From JBCDBW01 sp039182965 (lineage in GTDB: Bacteria; Verrucomicrobiota; Verrucomicrobiia; Verrucomicrobiales; DEV007): DNA of 64,000 nt. This document shows positions 44,546 to 54,060 of the stretch, piece by piece. Every line of letters begins with the position of its first letter. Position 1 is the stretch's first letter. The notes beneath the pieces are model-generated. The model did no database searches. It had not been told where the DNA came from and saw only the letters and a list, made by a program, of their open reading frames with translations. The DNA lies in assembly GCA_039182965.1 (NCBI GenBank), contig JBCDBW010000005.1, positions 15,595 through 79,594 of the forward strand. Reading direction: 5' to 3'. The position numbers and the translations under genes are program-made.

Positions 44546-44666
44546 GTTTCTGTTGTGCAGCGGGCGAGTCAGTGTTGCGCTCTCAGCTCTGTATCATTTC
44601 GGGAGATGAACCGAAAGCGTTGGATGCTGTTGCCGTTCGAGGTGAGCGGTCGAAGGCCGCCTTCTG

Positions 44667-45941
44667 TCAGACGAGGGCCTGGCCTTTGATCTGTCCGGTA
44701 CCGTGGATGAGGTATTTGTAGGAAGTGAGTTCGGGGAGAGCCATCGGACCGCGGGCGTGGAGTTTGTCGGTGGAGATACCGATTTCGGCGCCGAAACCGA
44801 ACTCTTCTCCGTCGGAGAAGCGAGTGGAGGCGTTGTGGAAGATGCAAGCGGAGTCTATTTCGTTGAGGAAGCGGGTGGCAGTATCGTCATTGTTGGTGAC
44901 GATGGTTTCCGTGTGTCGGGAGCCGTGGGTATTGATGTGGTCGATGGCTTCGTCAATGGAGGAGACGACTTTTACCGCGAGGATGAGTTCAAGGTATTCG
45001 GTGATCCAGTCTTCCTCGGTCGCGGGGGTGACGTTGTCAGAGCCGATCCGTTTGGCGGCGCGATCGTCGGCGCGCAATTCCACGCCGGCGTTCAGGAGGA
45101 CGGGGGCGGTGTCACCGAGAAATGTCTCGGCGACCTCTTCGTGGACGAGGAGCGTTTCGAGGGCGTTGCAAACGGAAGGTTTTTGGGTTTTTGCGTCGTA
45201 GACAATGTTTTTGGCGATGGCCAGGTCAGCCTCTTTGTCGACATAGACGTGGCAGACGCCGTCATAGTGTTTGATGACGGGCATGCGGGCGAGCGAGACG
45301 ACCGTCTCGATGAGGCCCTTGCCTCCGCGGGGGATGATGAGATCAAGGTATTGCTCCATTTCGGCCATCGCGCGGACCGATTCCCGTTCGGTAAATGGAA
45401 TTAGTTGGATGGCGTGGTCGGGGAGGCCCTGCTTTTTCCCACCCTCGATGAGAGCGTTCGCGATGGCGATATTAGAGCTAATGGCCTCTTTGCCTCCACG
45501 AAGGATTGTTGCGTTGCCGGTTTTGAAGCAAAGGACCGCGGCGTCTGAGGTAACGTTGGGGCGGGACTCGAAGATAATGCCAATGACACCAATGGGGACG
45601 CGAACCTTTTGAATATGGAGGCCATTGGGGCGTGTCCAGTCGGCGAGGGTTTCGCCCACCGGATCGGGAAGAGTGGCGACTTGGCGAATGCCATCGGCGA
45701 TTGCAGCGAGACGCACCGGATCAAGCCGAAGCCGGTCTATCATCGCAGGAGTGAGTTGGGTTTCGTGCGCGGTGGCGATGTCCCTATCGTTGGCGGCGAT
45801 GATCTCTGACTCACGGGCGAGGAGTTCATTGGCCATGGATTCGAGGATCGCATTTTTTTGCTCGGTCGAGAGTTTGTTCAGGGCAAGGGCTGCGGACCGG
45901 GCTTGACGGCCCATTTTTTCGATTTCTGTTTGGATATCCAT
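44667..45941 (-). CDS. proA: Glutamate-5-semialdehyde dehydrogenase (gamma-glutamyl phosphate reductase)
   Basis: A 424-residue enzyme of proline synthesis that reduces gamma-glutamyl phosphate to glutamate 5-semialdehyde with NADPH. It shows the aldehyde-dehydrogenase fold with IGIIFESRPNVTSDAAVLCFK, the active-site Cys region in KTQKPSVCNALETLLVH and the C-terminal FGFGAEIGISTDKLHARGPM. Length and motifs are normal. It lies 48 bases downstream of proB on the same strand, forming a proBA operon. Confidence 0.96.
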   Translation of the reverse strand: MDIQTEIEKMGRQARSAALALNKLSTEQKNAILESMANELLARESEIIAANDRDIATAHETQLTPAMIDRLRLDPVRLAAIADGIRQVATLPDPVGETLADWTRPNGLHIQKVRVPIGVIGIIFESRPNVTSDAAVLCFKTGNATILRGGKEAISSNIAIANALIEGGKKQGLPDHAIQLIPFTERESVRAMAEMEQYLDLIIPRGGKGLIETVVSLARMPVIKHYDGVCHVYVDKEADLAIAKNIVYDAKTQKPSVCNALETLLVHEEVAETFLGDTAPVLLNAGVELRADDRAAKRIGSDNVTPATEEDWITEYLELILAVKVVSSIDEAIDHINTHGSRHTETIVTNNDDTATRFLNEIDSACIFHNASTRFSDGEEFGFGAEIGISTDKLHARGPMALPELTSYKYLIHGTGQIKGQALV

Positions 45942-45989
45942 CGTGTTGGAAAGTTGTTCGATCCGGGGTTAGGGAAAACAGGCAGCGAC

Positions 45990-46751
45990 TCAGTGGGAGG
46001 AACTTAAGAAGCGGGTACCGTGACCATTTCCATTGACGAGTTCGGGCAGTTGTGCGGCGTTGTGACCGTTCGCGATGAGGGTTTCGATCCCGGCTTCAAC
46101 AGCGATTTTGACTGCTTTGAGTTTTGAGGCCATTCCGCCGGTGGAGTGTTTTCCTACCGTGCTGTCTGCGAAATGCAGGACCTTATCGACAGAATCGACA
46201 TGGCTTACGATTTCATTTTTTGTGCCGGGCTTGATGAGTCCATCGACACTGGTGAGGATCACGAGCCGGCTGGCTTCAGCGAGAATAGCGACGTGCGCCG
46301 AGAGGACGTCATTGTCGCCGACTTTGAGTTCATCGACGGCCACGGAATCGTTTTCATTGATGATGGGAATGACGTTGTCGCGATCGAGAAGGGCGGAGAG
46401 GGTATTGGCAACGTTTTGGCGTCGGGCGTTGTGTTTGAAGTCTTCGTTAGTGAGAAGGAGTTGGGCAACAGTGAGTTCGTGATCGCGGAATCTCGTTTCA
46501 TAGAGGTGCATCAGGCGAGTTTGTCCCACAGCAGCACAAGCTTGAAGTTGGGCGGTTTCGATGGGACGATCCTTCATGCCGAAGGCCATGAGACCGGCGC
46601 CGACAGCACCGCTGGAAACGACGATGGGCTGGTGACCGTCATTTTTGAGGACGGAGACGGCATCGACCAGTTTGGTGAACTGGGCGGGATTGGGAGCGGT
46701 TCCTTCTTTGTTGGTCAGGATGCCGGAGCCGAATTTGATGACGAGTTTCAC
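45990..46751 (-). CDS. proB: Glutamate 5-kinase, short form without PUA domain
   Basis: A 253-residue amino-acid kinase that phosphorylates glutamate in the first step of proline synthesis. It begins with VKLVIKFGSGILT (the K-x-GS-x motif) and has VVSSGAVGAGL, the substrate loop NENDSVAVDEL and the ATP-site segment GTGGMASKLKA-like (KHSTGGMASKLKA). The C-terminal PUA domain found in many homologues (total about 370 residues) is absent. The GTG at 46751 is chosen because family similarity starts there; the open frame runs 40 codons further without it. First gene of the proBA operon. Confidence 0.93.
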   Translation of the reverse strand: MKLVIKFGSGILTNKEGTAPNPAQFTKLVDAVSVLKNDGHQPIVVSSGAVGAGLMAFGMKDRPIETAQLQACAAVGQTRLMHLYETRFRDHELTVAQLLLTNEDFKHNARRQNVANTLSALLDRDNVIPIINENDSVAVDELKVGDNDVLSAHVAILAEASRLVILTSVDGLIKPGTKNEIVSHVDSVDKVLHFADSTVGKHSTGGMASKLKAVKIAVEAGIETLIANGHNAAQLPELVNGNGHGTRFLSSSH

Positions 46752-46863
46752 TCTGGGCTTTTCGCAGTTAGGGATCCGAGGGTGGCGGAGGTAGGAGGCC
46801 GGGAACGATATTGCTTGCGGGGTGGGGTGTAAAGGGGCACTTTTTGAGCTGGTCAATCCACGG

Positions 46864-46935
46864 GCACCCATAGTTCAACGGATAGAACAACGGTTTCCGG
46901 AACCGTAGATCTAGGTTCGATTCCTAGTGGGTGTA
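46864..46935 (+). tRNA. tRNA-Arg (anticodon CCG)
   Basis: A complete 72-base cloverleaf. The acceptor stem GCACCCA pairs with TGGGTGT (46928-46934, with one G-U pair). The D stem is GTTC/GAAC and the anticodon stem ACGGT/ACCGT closes the loop TTCCGGA, giving anticodon CCG, which reads CGG arginine codons. The T stem is CTAGG/CCTAG with loop TTCGATT. The discriminator base is A, and CCA is not encoded. The gene marks the left edge of a stretch containing decayed genes. Confidence 0.95.
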
Positions 46936-47029
46936 ATGGTTTTACGGGTGTCCTTGTTTTTGGATCTTTGACGGAATGGAAGTCTGTCGGATGAGTTGTT
47001 TGGATTGAGTTTCTTTGTTCTCCACGAAA

Positions 47030-47466
47030 ATGAATCTCCGCCCTGCGAGTCCAAAAGACTCTGAATTTATCTAGTGAAGGTTGATGCGTTAAAGAACTAC
47101 ATCGAACAAACCTGAGGTTGGGAAGAATCGTTTCAGAGAGAATTTCATCAGAAGGATTTCGATCCAGATGAAATCGAGATAATCATCATCGCTGGAGATG
47201 ATGCTGGGTACTTAGTCATCAAAGAGGAAAGGAAAGAAATAGAACTAAAGGAGATTTATCTACTTATGCAGTTTCAAAGACTAGGGTTGGGCTCCAGGAT
47301 AGTCAGGAACCTCATCGCAAAAGAAAAAGTGGTGCGTTTACAGGTACTGAAAGTAAATCCAGCAATCGGACTCTATAGAAGACTTGGGTTGGAGGTTTGC
47401 GATGAGACCGATACGCACCGACTTATGAAAACAAGGGGAGAACCAGTCGAGATAACCAACACCTAG
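47030..47466 (+). pseudogene. Broken GNAT-family N-acetyltransferase gene
   Basis: The stretch encodes, in two frames, a complete GNAT acetyltransferase. It starts at the ATG at 47030 (MNLRPASPKDSEFI), hits TAG at 47072, and continues in another frame from 47074 (VKVDALKNYIEQT). There an in-frame TGA at 47113 sits where relatives have Trp before GWEESFQ. The remainder (FDPDEIEIIIIAGDDAGYL, LGLGSRIVRNLI, VRLQVLKVNPAIGLYRRLG) is the acetyl-CoA-binding core. A four-base deletion would explain the first defect and a TGG-to-TGA change the second. The composition is more AT-rich than that of surrounding genes. The gene is inactive unless very short fragments are used. Confidence 0.75.
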
Positions 47467-48007
47467 GCTGCGCCTAGATGTCGGTTACTCTGTACGATAG
47501 CTAGGCTGTGTTGTATCCCCTCAGAATCATGTCAGAATTTGATGACTGCCCCCCGATTTCCCCTGAGACCCTTCTGTGCAAGAGGGACGGGACGGATTGA
47601 CGTTCAAGGAACTCGATGCGGTATCGAGAGAACACCCAATTTCTTATTCTGAACTCTTCGGATCATTTGGGTTTCTCGACCTACAACGCCTTCCAGGTGG
47701 CAGAGAATCCGGCGGACATCGAGGACCCGCCGGGAGGGGAGTGGACACGGGACAAGGATGGCAATCTTAGCGGGAGAATGAAGAATATGGCGGTCTTCAT
47801 CACTGTCATCCAGGTCAACCCAGTGATGGAGGATTTCGGGCCGGCGGAGGCCTCGTTGAATTGCGTGACAAGTACTCGGACCCAGGGCTCGCGACCGGCG
47901 GTGGGGTCGTGCTCGGGACCCTTTCCAATGGTCTCGGTGATGCCCAGATCCTGCAAGCTGCCGCCGCCACCGGAAGGTTGAAGGCACGGATTCGCGCTTA
48001 TTGGTAG
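47467..48007 (+). pseudogene. Decayed amidohydrolase-like (YtcJ-type) gene fragment
   Basis: No intact gene lies between the GNAT remnant and the DUF1800 gene. Three successive frames give pieces that resemble the N-terminal half of YtcJ-type amidohydrolases. They are GLTFKELDAVSREHPI (about 47590-47640), FLILNSSDHLGFSTYNAF with DPPGGEWTRDKDGNLSGRM (about 47640-47785), and, after another shift, LGDAQILQAAAATGRLKARI ending at TAG 48005. The order of the pieces matches the family. Assigned by memory of the family pattern only, so moderate confidence. The first 100 bases show nothing recognisable. Confidence 0.5.
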
Positions 48008-48188
48008 GAATTCCCTTTTTCAAGCCTGTTTTCCAGCCCTTTCTGGGCCGGGGTTGGTGGGGGTGCAACTCTTTCTGCAACCGTGTCTTCTTTGAGGAGC
48101 TTCGATAGCAGGAAATTTTTTTCGCTCGGGGTTTAGAATCCGGCCGGAATCGTCAATACCCTCATGACGCCCCCAAATTTTTGCTTCC

Positions 48189-51100
48189 ATGCTGCCGCTT
48201 TCCGTACTCCTTTCTAAAGCCCGCCGAATCCAGCTCGCCCTTCTCCTTGGGTTGACATCCAGCGCCTCAGCAGTCGACCTCAACAGCGACGGTCTGTGCG
48301 ACCTCTGGCAGCAGCAATACGGGGCCGAAGCCCTTCTTCCCAGTGACGACACGGACGGCGATGGCTATCTAAACTCCACGGAGTCTACAGCGGGCACCGA
48401 CCCTTTTAACCTCGAAGACCATCCGGGCCTCGCGCTGGAGTTCCTTGATTCGGACGTGTTTTCGCTTCAGTTGGATTTCAGGACCAATCCCGGACGCTCT
48501 TACTCCCTTGCTCACTCCAGCGATCTGGCCACATTCACTCCGATCACCCCCGAGTTTTCTCACAATGGCGGCATCAAATCCTTCACCCTTGTTACCGACC
48601 AGACTCCCTCTACCACCGGGGCCATTTTTCATGAACACTGGGCCAACATCACGGGGACTGATCTCGGTGCTCTCACCGATCTCCCCTCGTTTTCAGCCTC
48701 TCCCGACGGGGTATCCACCCTCTCCATGCTCCAAATTCCGCGGCTCGCTGCTGGAGGCTACGGTGCGCGTCTTCGCACCCTCATCACCCCGCCACAGACC
48801 GGCGCCTACACATTCTACATCTCCAGCGGAAGCACCGCTCAGGTATTTCTAAGCTCAGGCGACAGCCCCTCCAACATCAGCCTCATCTGCGAAGTGCTGC
48901 CAAGCCAGAGTGGCATTGCGTCTTCGGTCTTCGATCGACACCCGAATCAAAGCTCCTCGCCCATTGTTTTGAACGAAGGCCAGTCTTACTATCTTGAGAT
49001 CCGCTATCTCGCCCCGGATCCCTACGACCACTGCCAGCTCGCTTGGGATGGCGACGCATTCAACGGTCCAACGATTATTGGCCAGGACGCCCTCGTTCCA
49101 CTTGACCTCACCGACAACGCGATCCCACCCTACGCGCCGCATTCCAACAGAAACTTCTACCGCCTCAAGATCACCAGCTACGATCAGGACGGCGATGGAC
49201 TATTCGACTGGGAGGAGCAACTCCTCGCCACCGAGCAGCCCACCTTCTTCTTCGACAGCGAAACCATTGGTGCCACCAACGACTTCGACGCCATCCAAAC
49301 CCTCATCCAAGAGGGTAATTCGGGGGTCACCACTGTGTCCCTCGCCGCCTCTGATACGACTGCTTTCGAATCCAACGCGCCCAACGTTGGGCCCGATGAC
49401 GGCGAGATTACCATTACCCGCACCGGTGCCCTCACTGCCGTCACCATTCAACTTTGCAACGTTCCACTCGAAAAGACCGGCGACACCGCGACGATCTGCG
49501 ACGGCACCTGTTGCATTCTTGTCGGCTCTGCAGGCGATGAAAAAGCCGAGCCGAGTGACTATGTAATTTACGATAAAGACGGAAACACGATCTCTGATTT
49601 CATCGACTTCGCCTTCGGTGAAACCACAAAGGTCCTCCGGGTTGTTGCCGTTCCCGATGCTCTCTATGAATATCCCGAAACCCTCAACATCGCCATCGCT
49701 CCCTCCGAAAGTGGCGAATACCAGATCTCTCCCACCCTTAACGGCGCCTCCATCCAGTGCTTCGACGCGCCTGATCATCCCGACAACGACGTTCTTCTTA
49801 TTGGTGGGTTCACCAAAGACGGGAACGCGGCCACAGACACCAACGGAACCGGTTACTCCGCTCTCCGGGTCAATGGAACCCGCCGCCAAGCCCTCATCAC
49901 GAGCACTTTCTCCAACTTAACGTCTGCTCAAACCAATTCCCATGTTCACAAGGCGCAAGCCGGGCCAGCCCCCGGAGCCGTGGTCTACCCGATCACCGAA
50001 ACTCCGGGAGATGCTGGGAGTTCACCGCTTCACGGTCCTTTAAGTGACTATCTTTGGGACCTCACCCAGTCGAGTTCAAAGCAAATGCTGATCGACTCAA
50101 TTTTTGCTCAGAATGGCGAGACTCCATTGTACCTCAACGTTCACACCTCCGACAATCCGGGCGGCGAAATTTGGGCCTTTTACGAAGTCTTCACCGGTTC
50201 CACCACTCCTCCCGGCACTCCTGATCCGGATATCAATCCCGGCGAATCTGGATATGAATCACTAACAGGTAACGACCTTGAATTGGAAGTCCGACGCTTC
50301 CTTAACCAGGCGACCTTTGGGGCAATCGAGGAAGATGTCGAAGCACTCATCACAATCATCGAAAATGCCCGCATCTCCGACCCGGATTATCATCGCGCTA
50401 CCGCTTTCGAAGCTTGGCTCGATGAGCAAATGGATCCCCTTCAAACGCCTCAGTCCTACTTTCTCGAATACACCCTGGCGCAAGGTTATCAGATGCTCAA
50501 AATCCACGGATACTTTGACCCTGTTCAGAACCCGACCAACTCACTAGCAAGTACTCCCCTCATTCCCGATTCATGGCCGTCCGTCGATCGCAGCGCTTCG
50601 AATCCTGAACACTGGTATCTCGACGGGGTCTATCCGATCAATCGTACTCACATGCAGCAAGCGAACACCAACGGCGTCAGACGTCCGCCAAGTGAGGACA
50701 ATCGACGCCATGCCTTCTGGCAGATGATGATCAATAGCAAGGATCAACTGCGCCACAAAACGGGATACGCTCTCCAGCAAATCGTGGTCGCAAGCGATGA
50801 ACCAGCTCGTATCCGCACTCACATCCATGGCACCTCGAATTACCAGGACATGCTCAATCACTACGCTTTCAGCTACTACCGCGACATTCTCGGTTTCGTC
50901 AATTGGAGCCCCATCATGGGATACTACCTTTCCAGTTTCAAAAATCAGAAAGGAATCGATCTCGATGGCGATACGATCGACGACATCTCGCCCGACGAGA
51001 ACCTCGCTCGCGAGAACATGCAACTCTTCTCGATCGGTCTCTTTGACCTCTGGGAAGATGGCACCATCCGTCTCGACTCCAATGGCCTTCCGCGGAACAC

Positions 51101-52481
51101 CTATGACAACATCGACATTCAGGAGTTTGCCAAAGTCCTGACCGGTCAGAGTTTCAGCGTCGACAACGACCCCGACGACTCGATGGGCGGAGTGCCCTAT
51201 GCATCCATCCCGAGAAACAACGACTTCGACGCCAACGTTCTTGGCAACAACGGCTTCCACCGCAACCGTTTCGATTATCCCATGGATATGTTCGGTGCCT
51301 TTCACGACACGTCGGTCAAGACCTTTGCCGGCACAACCATCGACAACACCCATCTTTCCCCAAGACAACAAGGGATTGCCGACATCGAAGACGCCATGGA
51401 CTGGCTCGCCGGAAAGCCGGGCGACGGTCTGCCGGACTATGACATGGTGAACAGCCACGGCAGCGTTCCCGCCTTCATCTGCCGTCGCCTCATCCAGCGG
51501 TTCACCACGTCCAACCCTTCCCGCGAATATCTCCACCGGGTCGCCTCCGTCTTCAAGAACAGCGAGGGAGACCTCGGTCTCACCGTAAAAGCGATCCTTC
51601 TCGACTCCGAAGCCCGGCAACTCAACGCGACCGACAGCTTCGGCCTCAAGAAATCGCCATTGGAAGGTATCATCCAGGTTCTGAGAAACCTTGGTGCCCA
51701 CAGCCTCGTCCCTAATGAACCCACGGGCGGCCTTCCACCCTACGACACGGCTCCTGGAGACTATTCCAACCCTGATCTTTATCTCAGTAGCTACGGCTAC
51801 CCAGTCGCACAACTCGCCACCCAACGTCTCAACAGCCGCTTTCTTTTTAGAAACTCCTCGGAGATTGTCGACGGCCGCAGCCTTCGCATGACCCCATTCA
51901 GGCAGTCGAGCGTCTTCAATTTCTATCTCCCCGATTTTTCTCCCACCGGCGCGATCTCGAACGCCGCCCTTGTCGCTCCCGAAATGCAGCTCGCCACTGA
52001 ACCGGGGGTCACGATGAACATTAACTACACGTTCCCCCTTCTCACTGACGAAGGCATCGATGCCGAACCGCTTGCTCGGACCGCCGTTGGCCAACTGATC
52101 GCCTTTAATGGCGACAGCACCACGGTGGATCACAACAACATTCGCATCAATGCCATCGCCCTCGCCAACGAGCTTTACCCATCGACCGAACCCGCGTCCG
52201 CGAATGGATTCACTTCTGAATTCATCGCCAACCTGTCAATGGTCGATGCCCTCGACCGGCGTCTCTGCGACGGGATCTTCGCCCAGCGCTACCCGATCGA
52301 CCCGAGCGATGACGGCGCCAACAATGAGTTCCGTAACCCTCGCGAAGTTCTCGTCCACACCCTCAGCTACGGTTCCGACAACATGTATGACGGGAACAAT
52401 GACAACAGTGATCGTGGCGACCGGCTGAATGACGCCCTCTTCCTCATCCTCGCATCCCCGGAATTTCAAATTCGCAAGTAG
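48189..52481 (+). CDS. Large secreted DUF1800-domain protein with PA14, Calx-beta-like and CHRD domains
   Basis: A 1430-residue exported protein. A signal peptide (IQLALLLGLTSSASA) is followed by calcium-binding Asp-rich repeats (DLNSDGLCDLW, DDTDGDGYLNS), a PA14-like domain (about 150-310) and another Asp repeat (DQDGDGLFDWEEQL). A Calx-beta-like domain (about 390-520) and a CHRD domain (about 540-665; NSHVHKAQAG, HTSDNPGGEIWAFYE) follow. The DUF1800 domain runs from about 695 to the end (LEVRRFLNQATFG, PDENLARENMQLFSIGL). Codons end mostly in C, unlike almost every other plus-strand gene in the window. It is followed by a DUF1501 gene, the standard partner. The activity is unknown; adhesion or polymer processing at the surface is a guess. 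Confidence 0.87.
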   Translation: MLPLSVLLSKARRIQLALLLGLTSSASAVDLNSDGLCDLWQQQYGAEALLPSDDTDGDGYLNSTESTAGTDPFNLEDHPGLALEFLDSDVFSLQLDFRTNPGRSYSLAHSSDLATFTPITPEFSHNGGIKSFTLVTDQTPSTTGAIFHEHWANITGTDLGALTDLPSFSASPDGVSTLSMLQIPRLAAGGYGARLRTLITPPQTGAYTFYISSGSTAQVFLSSGDSPSNISLICEVLPSQSGIASSVFDRHPNQSSSPIVLNEGQSYYLEIRYLAPDPYDHCQLAWDGDAFNGPTIIGQDALVPLDLTDNAIPPYAPHSNRNFYRLKITSYDQDGDGLFDWEEQLLATEQPTFFFDSETIGATNDFDAIQTLIQEGNSGVTTVSLAASDTTAFESNAPNVGPDDGEITITRTGALTAVTIQLCNVPLEKTGDTATICDGTCCILVGSAGDEKAEPSDYVIYDKDGNTISDFIDFAFGETTKVLRVVAVPDALYEYPETLNIAIAPSESGEYQISPTLNGASIQCFDAPDHPDNDVLLIGGFTKDGNAATDTNGTGYSALRVNGTRRQALITSTFSNLTSAQTNSHVHKAQAGPAPGAVVYPITETPGDAGSSPLHGPLSDYLWDLTQSSSKQMLIDSIFAQNGETPLYLNVHTSDNPGGEIWAFYEVFTGSTTPPGTPDPDINPGESGYESLTGNDLELEVRRFLNQATFGAIEEDVEALITIIENARISDPDYHRATAFEAWLDEQMDPLQTPQSYFLEYTLAQGYQMLKIHGYFDPVQNPTNSLASTPLIPDSWPSVDRSASNPEHWYLDGVYPINRTHMQQANTNGVRRPPSEDNRRHAFWQMMINSKDQLRHKTGYALQQIVVASDEPARIRTHIHGTSNYQDMLNHYAFSYYRDILGFVNWSPIMGYYLSSFKNQKGIDLDGDTIDDISPDENLARENMQLFSIGLFDLWEDGTIRLDSNGLPRNTYDNIDIQEFAKVLTGQSFSVDNDPDDSMGGVPYASIPRNNDFDANVLGNNGFHRNRFDYPMDMFGAFHDTSVKTFAGTTIDNTHLSPRQQGIADIEDAMDWLAGKPGDGLPDYDMVNSHGSVPAFICRRLIQRFTTSNPSREYLHRVASVFKNSEGDLGLTVKAILLDSEARQLNATDSFGLKKSPLEGIIQVLRNLGAHSLVPNEPTGGLPPYDTAPGDYSNPDLYLSSYGYPVAQLATQRLNSRFLFRNSSEIVDGRSLRMTPFRQSSVFNFYLPDFSPTGAISNAALVAPEMQLATEPGVTMNINYTFPLLTDEGIDAEPLARTAVGQLIAFNGDSTTVDHNNIRINAIALANELYPSTEPASANGFTSEFIANLSMVDALDRRLCDGIFAQRYPIDPSDDGANNEFRNPREVLVHTLSYGSDNMYDGNNDNSDRGDRLNDALFLILASPEFQIRK

Positions 52482-52503
52482 TGCTGCGGACCTTTCCACC
52501 CTC

Positions 52504-54051
52504 ATGAATGACCAAAGCTACAATCTTTCCCGTCGCAGTTTCCTCGCCAAAGGTTCCTGCGGAATGATGGGCATCGCTCCGATCATCAACACCCTCAGCC
52601 AGCTTCAACTCGTCAACTCCGCCGCCGCCTCGACCAACGGAGGCGGTTCTGTCGGCACCAACTACAAGGCTCTCGTCTGCGTTTTCCTTCGTGGTGGCTG
52701 CGACATGAACAATGTCCTCATTCCCATCCATCTCGACGCCTCAAACACCAACACCCAGGCCGCAGGCTATGCCGCCGATCGCGCCACCATCGCCATCAAC
52801 AACGGCGTCAATGCACCCAACGAAACCATTCCCCTGACTCTTCCTGGCAACGAACGATTTGGTCTCCACCCTTCCCTTGTCAATTTTGCCAACGTCTTTG
52901 GGGATGGCGATGCGACCTTTCTGACCAACGTCGGCACTCTAGCCGAGCCCACCAATGCCTCGAACTACAATAATGTCATCCTCCCGCGGCAGCTCTACTC
53001 ACACTCGGACCAAACCACTGAGTGGATGGCTTCCGTAGCTGAAGGGCCGGTCACCAGCGGATGGGGAGCCCGCGCCGCCGAATTACTGAACGATACCTGG
53101 AACCCCAACAGCGAGGTTTCCATGCTCATCTCCGCCGCTGGAAATGCTGAGATTCTTGGCGGCAGCCCCAGCGTCCCCCAAGTCTCCGTTACCTCGACAG
53201 GAGCCATCAGTCTTGCCGGATTCAGCAACAATAACAGTCCTTACGGACAAGCGATCAACCCACAGGGCAACTACCGTAATAATCGCCCCGGCCGCAGACT
53301 TCAAGCCCTCGAAGAGATGATGGGATACAGCCGGGAGCACATCCTCGAAGAAGGCTACTCTACCGTCGTTCGCCGAGCCCGGGAGAATGAAGCGCTCATT
53401 CTCGAAGCCTCCTCCGCCGCAGCAGGACTCGGCCTTGATGTTGACGGTATCTTCAGTAGCTTCAACGCAAACTCGAATGTCGCCGATGAACTCAAAGCCG
53501 TCTTTCGTCTCATCGCCGGACGTGAGTGTCTCGGGAACACTCGCCAGATTTTTTTCGTCGATTATGGCAGCTTCGACTTCCATCAGGACATCAACCTCGA
53601 CATGGCCGGTCTTCTCACTGACCTCGACAACGCTCTGGGCGCTTTCAATTCAGCGCTCAAGCAACTCGCCTCTGCTGACGTCAATTTCAGTCACGACATG
53701 GTGACCTCCTTTACCGGTTCCGACTTCAACCGCACGTGGACTCCCAACAGCGACAATCCAGACACCGCCGGCACCGACCACGCCTGGGGCTCACACGCCA
53801 TTATCATGGGAGGGGCAGTCAACGGCAGTCAGCTCTACGGCACCTTTCCTGAACTCGCTCTCGGCGGGTCCAGCGACATCCCTGGCGGCGCTCGTGGACG
53901 ATGGATTCCCACCACTTCTGTCGACGAATTCACTGCGATCCTTGCCAACTGGTTCGGAGTCCCCCCGGGCTCTGCCGAAATGACCACCATCCTGCCCAAC
54001 CTTGACCGCTTCCCAAACCCCTTCACCACCCCTGACCTAGCCTTCCTGTAG
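52504..54051 (+). CDS. DUF1501 domain-containing protein
   Basis: A 515-residue protein with a Tat-like signal (SRRSFLAKGSCGMMGIAP) and the DUF1501 core: YKALVCVFLRGGCDMNNVLI near the N-terminus, and NPDTAGTDHAWGSHAIIMGG in the C-terminal metal-ligand region. The ATG at 52504 lies 22 bases after the DUF1800 stop and starts the signal. It is more distant from the DUF1501 protein at 15787-17229, which is paired with a PSD1 cytochrome; here the partner is DUF1800. Codon use is C-rich, as in the rest of this operon. Confidence 0.87.
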   Translation: MNDQSYNLSRRSFLAKGSCGMMGIAPIINTLSQLQLVNSAAASTNGGGSVGTNYKALVCVFLRGGCDMNNVLIPIHLDASNTNTQAAGYAADRATIAINNGVNAPNETIPLTLPGNERFGLHPSLVNFANVFGDGDATFLTNVGTLAEPTNASNYNNVILPRQLYSHSDQTTEWMASVAEGPVTSGWGARAAELLNDTWNPNSEVSMLISAAGNAEILGGSPSVPQVSVTSTGAISLAGFSNNNSPYGQAINPQGNYRNNRPGRRLQALEEMMGYSREHILEEGYSTVVRRARENEALILEASSAAAGLGLDVDGIFSSFNANSNVADELKAVFRLIAGRECLGNTRQIFFVDYGSFDFHQDINLDMAGLLTDLDNALGAFNSALKQLASADVNFSHDMVTSFTGSDFNRTWTPNSDNPDTAGTDHAWGSHAIIMGGAVNGSQLYGTFPELALGGSSDIPGGARGRWIPTTSVDEFTAILANWFGVPPGSAEMTTILPNLDRFPNPFTTPDLAFL

Positions 54052-54060
54052 GCATCATGG

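Noticed and set aside
47113..47115. TGA read as tryptophan or selenocysteine in the GNAT gene
   Set aside because: The same gene also has a frameshift, and other genes in the window use TGA as a normal stop; no SECIS-like hairpin is seen.
50571..52133. A 520-codon open frame antisense to the DUF1800 gene
   Set aside because: It is explained by the C-ending codon bias of the DUF1800 gene; it has no domain pattern, no signal and no ribosome site.
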